From NCBI GenBank assembly GCA_003221375.1, contig QHRI01000087.1, positions 1 to 6,858 on the forward strand: 6,858 nucleotides of DNA, read 5' to 3'. Made by a program: the position numbers and the translations under genes. Source of the DNA: Verrucomicrobiota bacterium. Its GTDB lineage: Bacteria > Verrucomicrobiota > Verrucomicrobiia > Chthoniobacterales > UBA10450. Below the pieces are notes generated by a model. That model did not search any database and was not told the origin of the DNA. It saw only the letters and a list, made by a program, of their open reading frames with translations. Below are positions 6,193 to 6,858 of this stretch, piece by piece; within the stretch, counting starts at the first letter, position 1; each line of letters starts with the position of its first letter.

Positions 6193-6667
6193 CGCGCATA
6201 CTCATTCTTCCGGGTCTTCACAACTCGGACCCCGGCCATTGGCAGAGCCATTGGGAGGCCGAGGACAAGACCATGCAACGTGTTATCCAGGATGACTGGG
6301 AAACGCCGCACTGTGCCGAGTGGGTCGCGAGACTCGAACAACGAGTTCGCGGAGCGCTTCTGGCGCGCCAAGCGACCCCGAGGCTGCTAACTTTCCTTCC
6401 GGCCCGACTGGATATGCGCCGATGCCGCTGGTGCGATTTCCATTTCCGACAGTTGTAGTCGCGAGCTCGAATGATCCATTCGTCACAGTCGTGCGCGCGC
6501 GAACCTTTGCGAAGGCGTGGGGCAGCAAGTTCGTGATGATTGGTGAAGCCGGGCACATCAACAGTAGCAGCGGCTTCAGCGACTGGCCTGAAGGCCTCGC
6601 GCTTCTAAACACTCTTCGCGAAACGCCGAACAAAAGCGAGACGACTCAAGTCACCGCTTTGGCGTAA
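6189..6667 (+). pseudogene. RBBP9/YdeN-type alpha/beta hydrolase lacking its nucleophile segment, frameshifted
   Basis: The start is typical of small RBBP9/YdeN-like serine hydrolases: [18 protein letters not shown], then DDWETP and the helix to LEQRV (49-53). The family next has about 35 residues containing the catalytic serine in an AHSLG-type elbow. Here LEQRV runs straight into RGALL (54-58), so that segment is deleted. Two bases (6363-6364) then stand where a codon is expected, shifting frame. From 6365 the correct continuation is APSDPEAANFP, PTVVVASSNDPF (catalytic Asp region) and GEAGHINSSSGFSDWPEG (catalytic His), ending in TAA at 6665-6667. Read without correction, the first frame stops at 6456-6458 after 89 residues. 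It overlaps the NIPSNAP stop by 4 nt, so it was once co-translated with it. Enzyme activity is very unlikely. Confidence 0.8.
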
Positions 6668-6710
6668 GGCACCTGCTACCGGCGAATCGCACAGATTTCT
6701 TCAGTTACTG

Positions 6711-6858
6711 CTACGCCGAAAATCTTCGTCGATATTCAAGCGCATTTACTCCGATGCATCGGACGAAGGCGCGTCGCATCCGCTCCTCATTCCCAAATCC
6801 GCATAGTGAGGCGGCTCGCTTGATCGATGTCCTCGTTGACTCAAGCATCCGCCGAGCG
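6711..6858 (-). CDS. AraC-family transcriptional regulator, C-terminal HTH (5' part outside window)
   Basis: The last 48 residues of a minus-strand gene are present, ending at TAG (6711-6713). They read RRMLESTRTSIKRAA, then LCGFGNEERMRRAF and IGVNALEYRRRFSA. This is the second helix-turn-helix of the AraC/XylS DNA-binding domain, with the usual CGF turn, the RRAF recognition helix and the closing P/A.EYRRRF signature. The sensor domain and first HTH are outside the window, so effector and targets cannot be assigned. It converges on the broken hydrolase gene with 43 nt between stops and no visible terminator hairpin there. The frame is uninterrupted to the edge. Confidence 0.85.
   Translation of the reverse strand, partial: ARRMLESTRTSIKRAASLCGFGNEERMRRAFVRCIGVNALEYRRRFSA

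Overview
The window is bacterial chromosomal DNA of moderate GC. It holds single-gene and two-gene units on both strands, an AAGGAGG-type ribosome binding site, Sec and Tat leaders, and a secreted HAF-repeat protein. That mix resembles soil Verrucomicrobiota or Acidobacteriota, but this is an impression from gene content only. No rRNA, tRNA, CRISPR array, transposase or phage gene was seen.

Layout. On the minus strand at the left are two tandem MocR/GabR-type regulators (GntR winged helix fused to a PLP-aminotransferase-like domain). Copy 1 (1-1089) is open but runs off the left edge just after its PLP lysine. Copy 2 (1096-2572) lies upstream in transcription order and is broken by an internal deletion with a frameshift. 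Divergent from them are exported methionine sulfoxide reductases msrA (2698-3291) and msrB (3303-3815), a probable two-gene operon. A multiply frameshifted HD-domain hydrolase remnant follows (about 3905-4339), ending in a hairpin terminator. Next come a hairpin-rich leader and a 341-residue secreted HAF-repeat protein (4512-5537). Then there is a short decayed fragment of a second msrB (about 5553-5697), a NIPSNAP-family protein with a Tat-like leader (5716-6192), and an overlapping RBBP9/YdeN-type alpha/beta hydrolase (6189-6667) that has lost its nucleophile segment and frame. At the right edge, convergent, is the C-terminal HTH of an AraC-family regulator (6711-6858).

How it fits together. 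The clearest functional unit is extracytoplasmic repair of oxidised methionine by MsrA and MsrB, with MocR-type regulators transcribed divergently and therefore candidate controllers. The most striking property is decay. Copy 2 of mocR, the HD gene, the second msrB and the hydrolase are all disrupted, and msrA itself lacks about 17 conserved residues in frame. Three of these lesions are internal losses of roughly 50-110 nt inside otherwise well-conserved genes. Either this is a real zone of gene erosion or the assembled sequence carries local deletions. I see no convincing wholly new system. The items most worth checking are the mocR pair beside msrAB, the shortened MsrA, and the shared deletion pattern.
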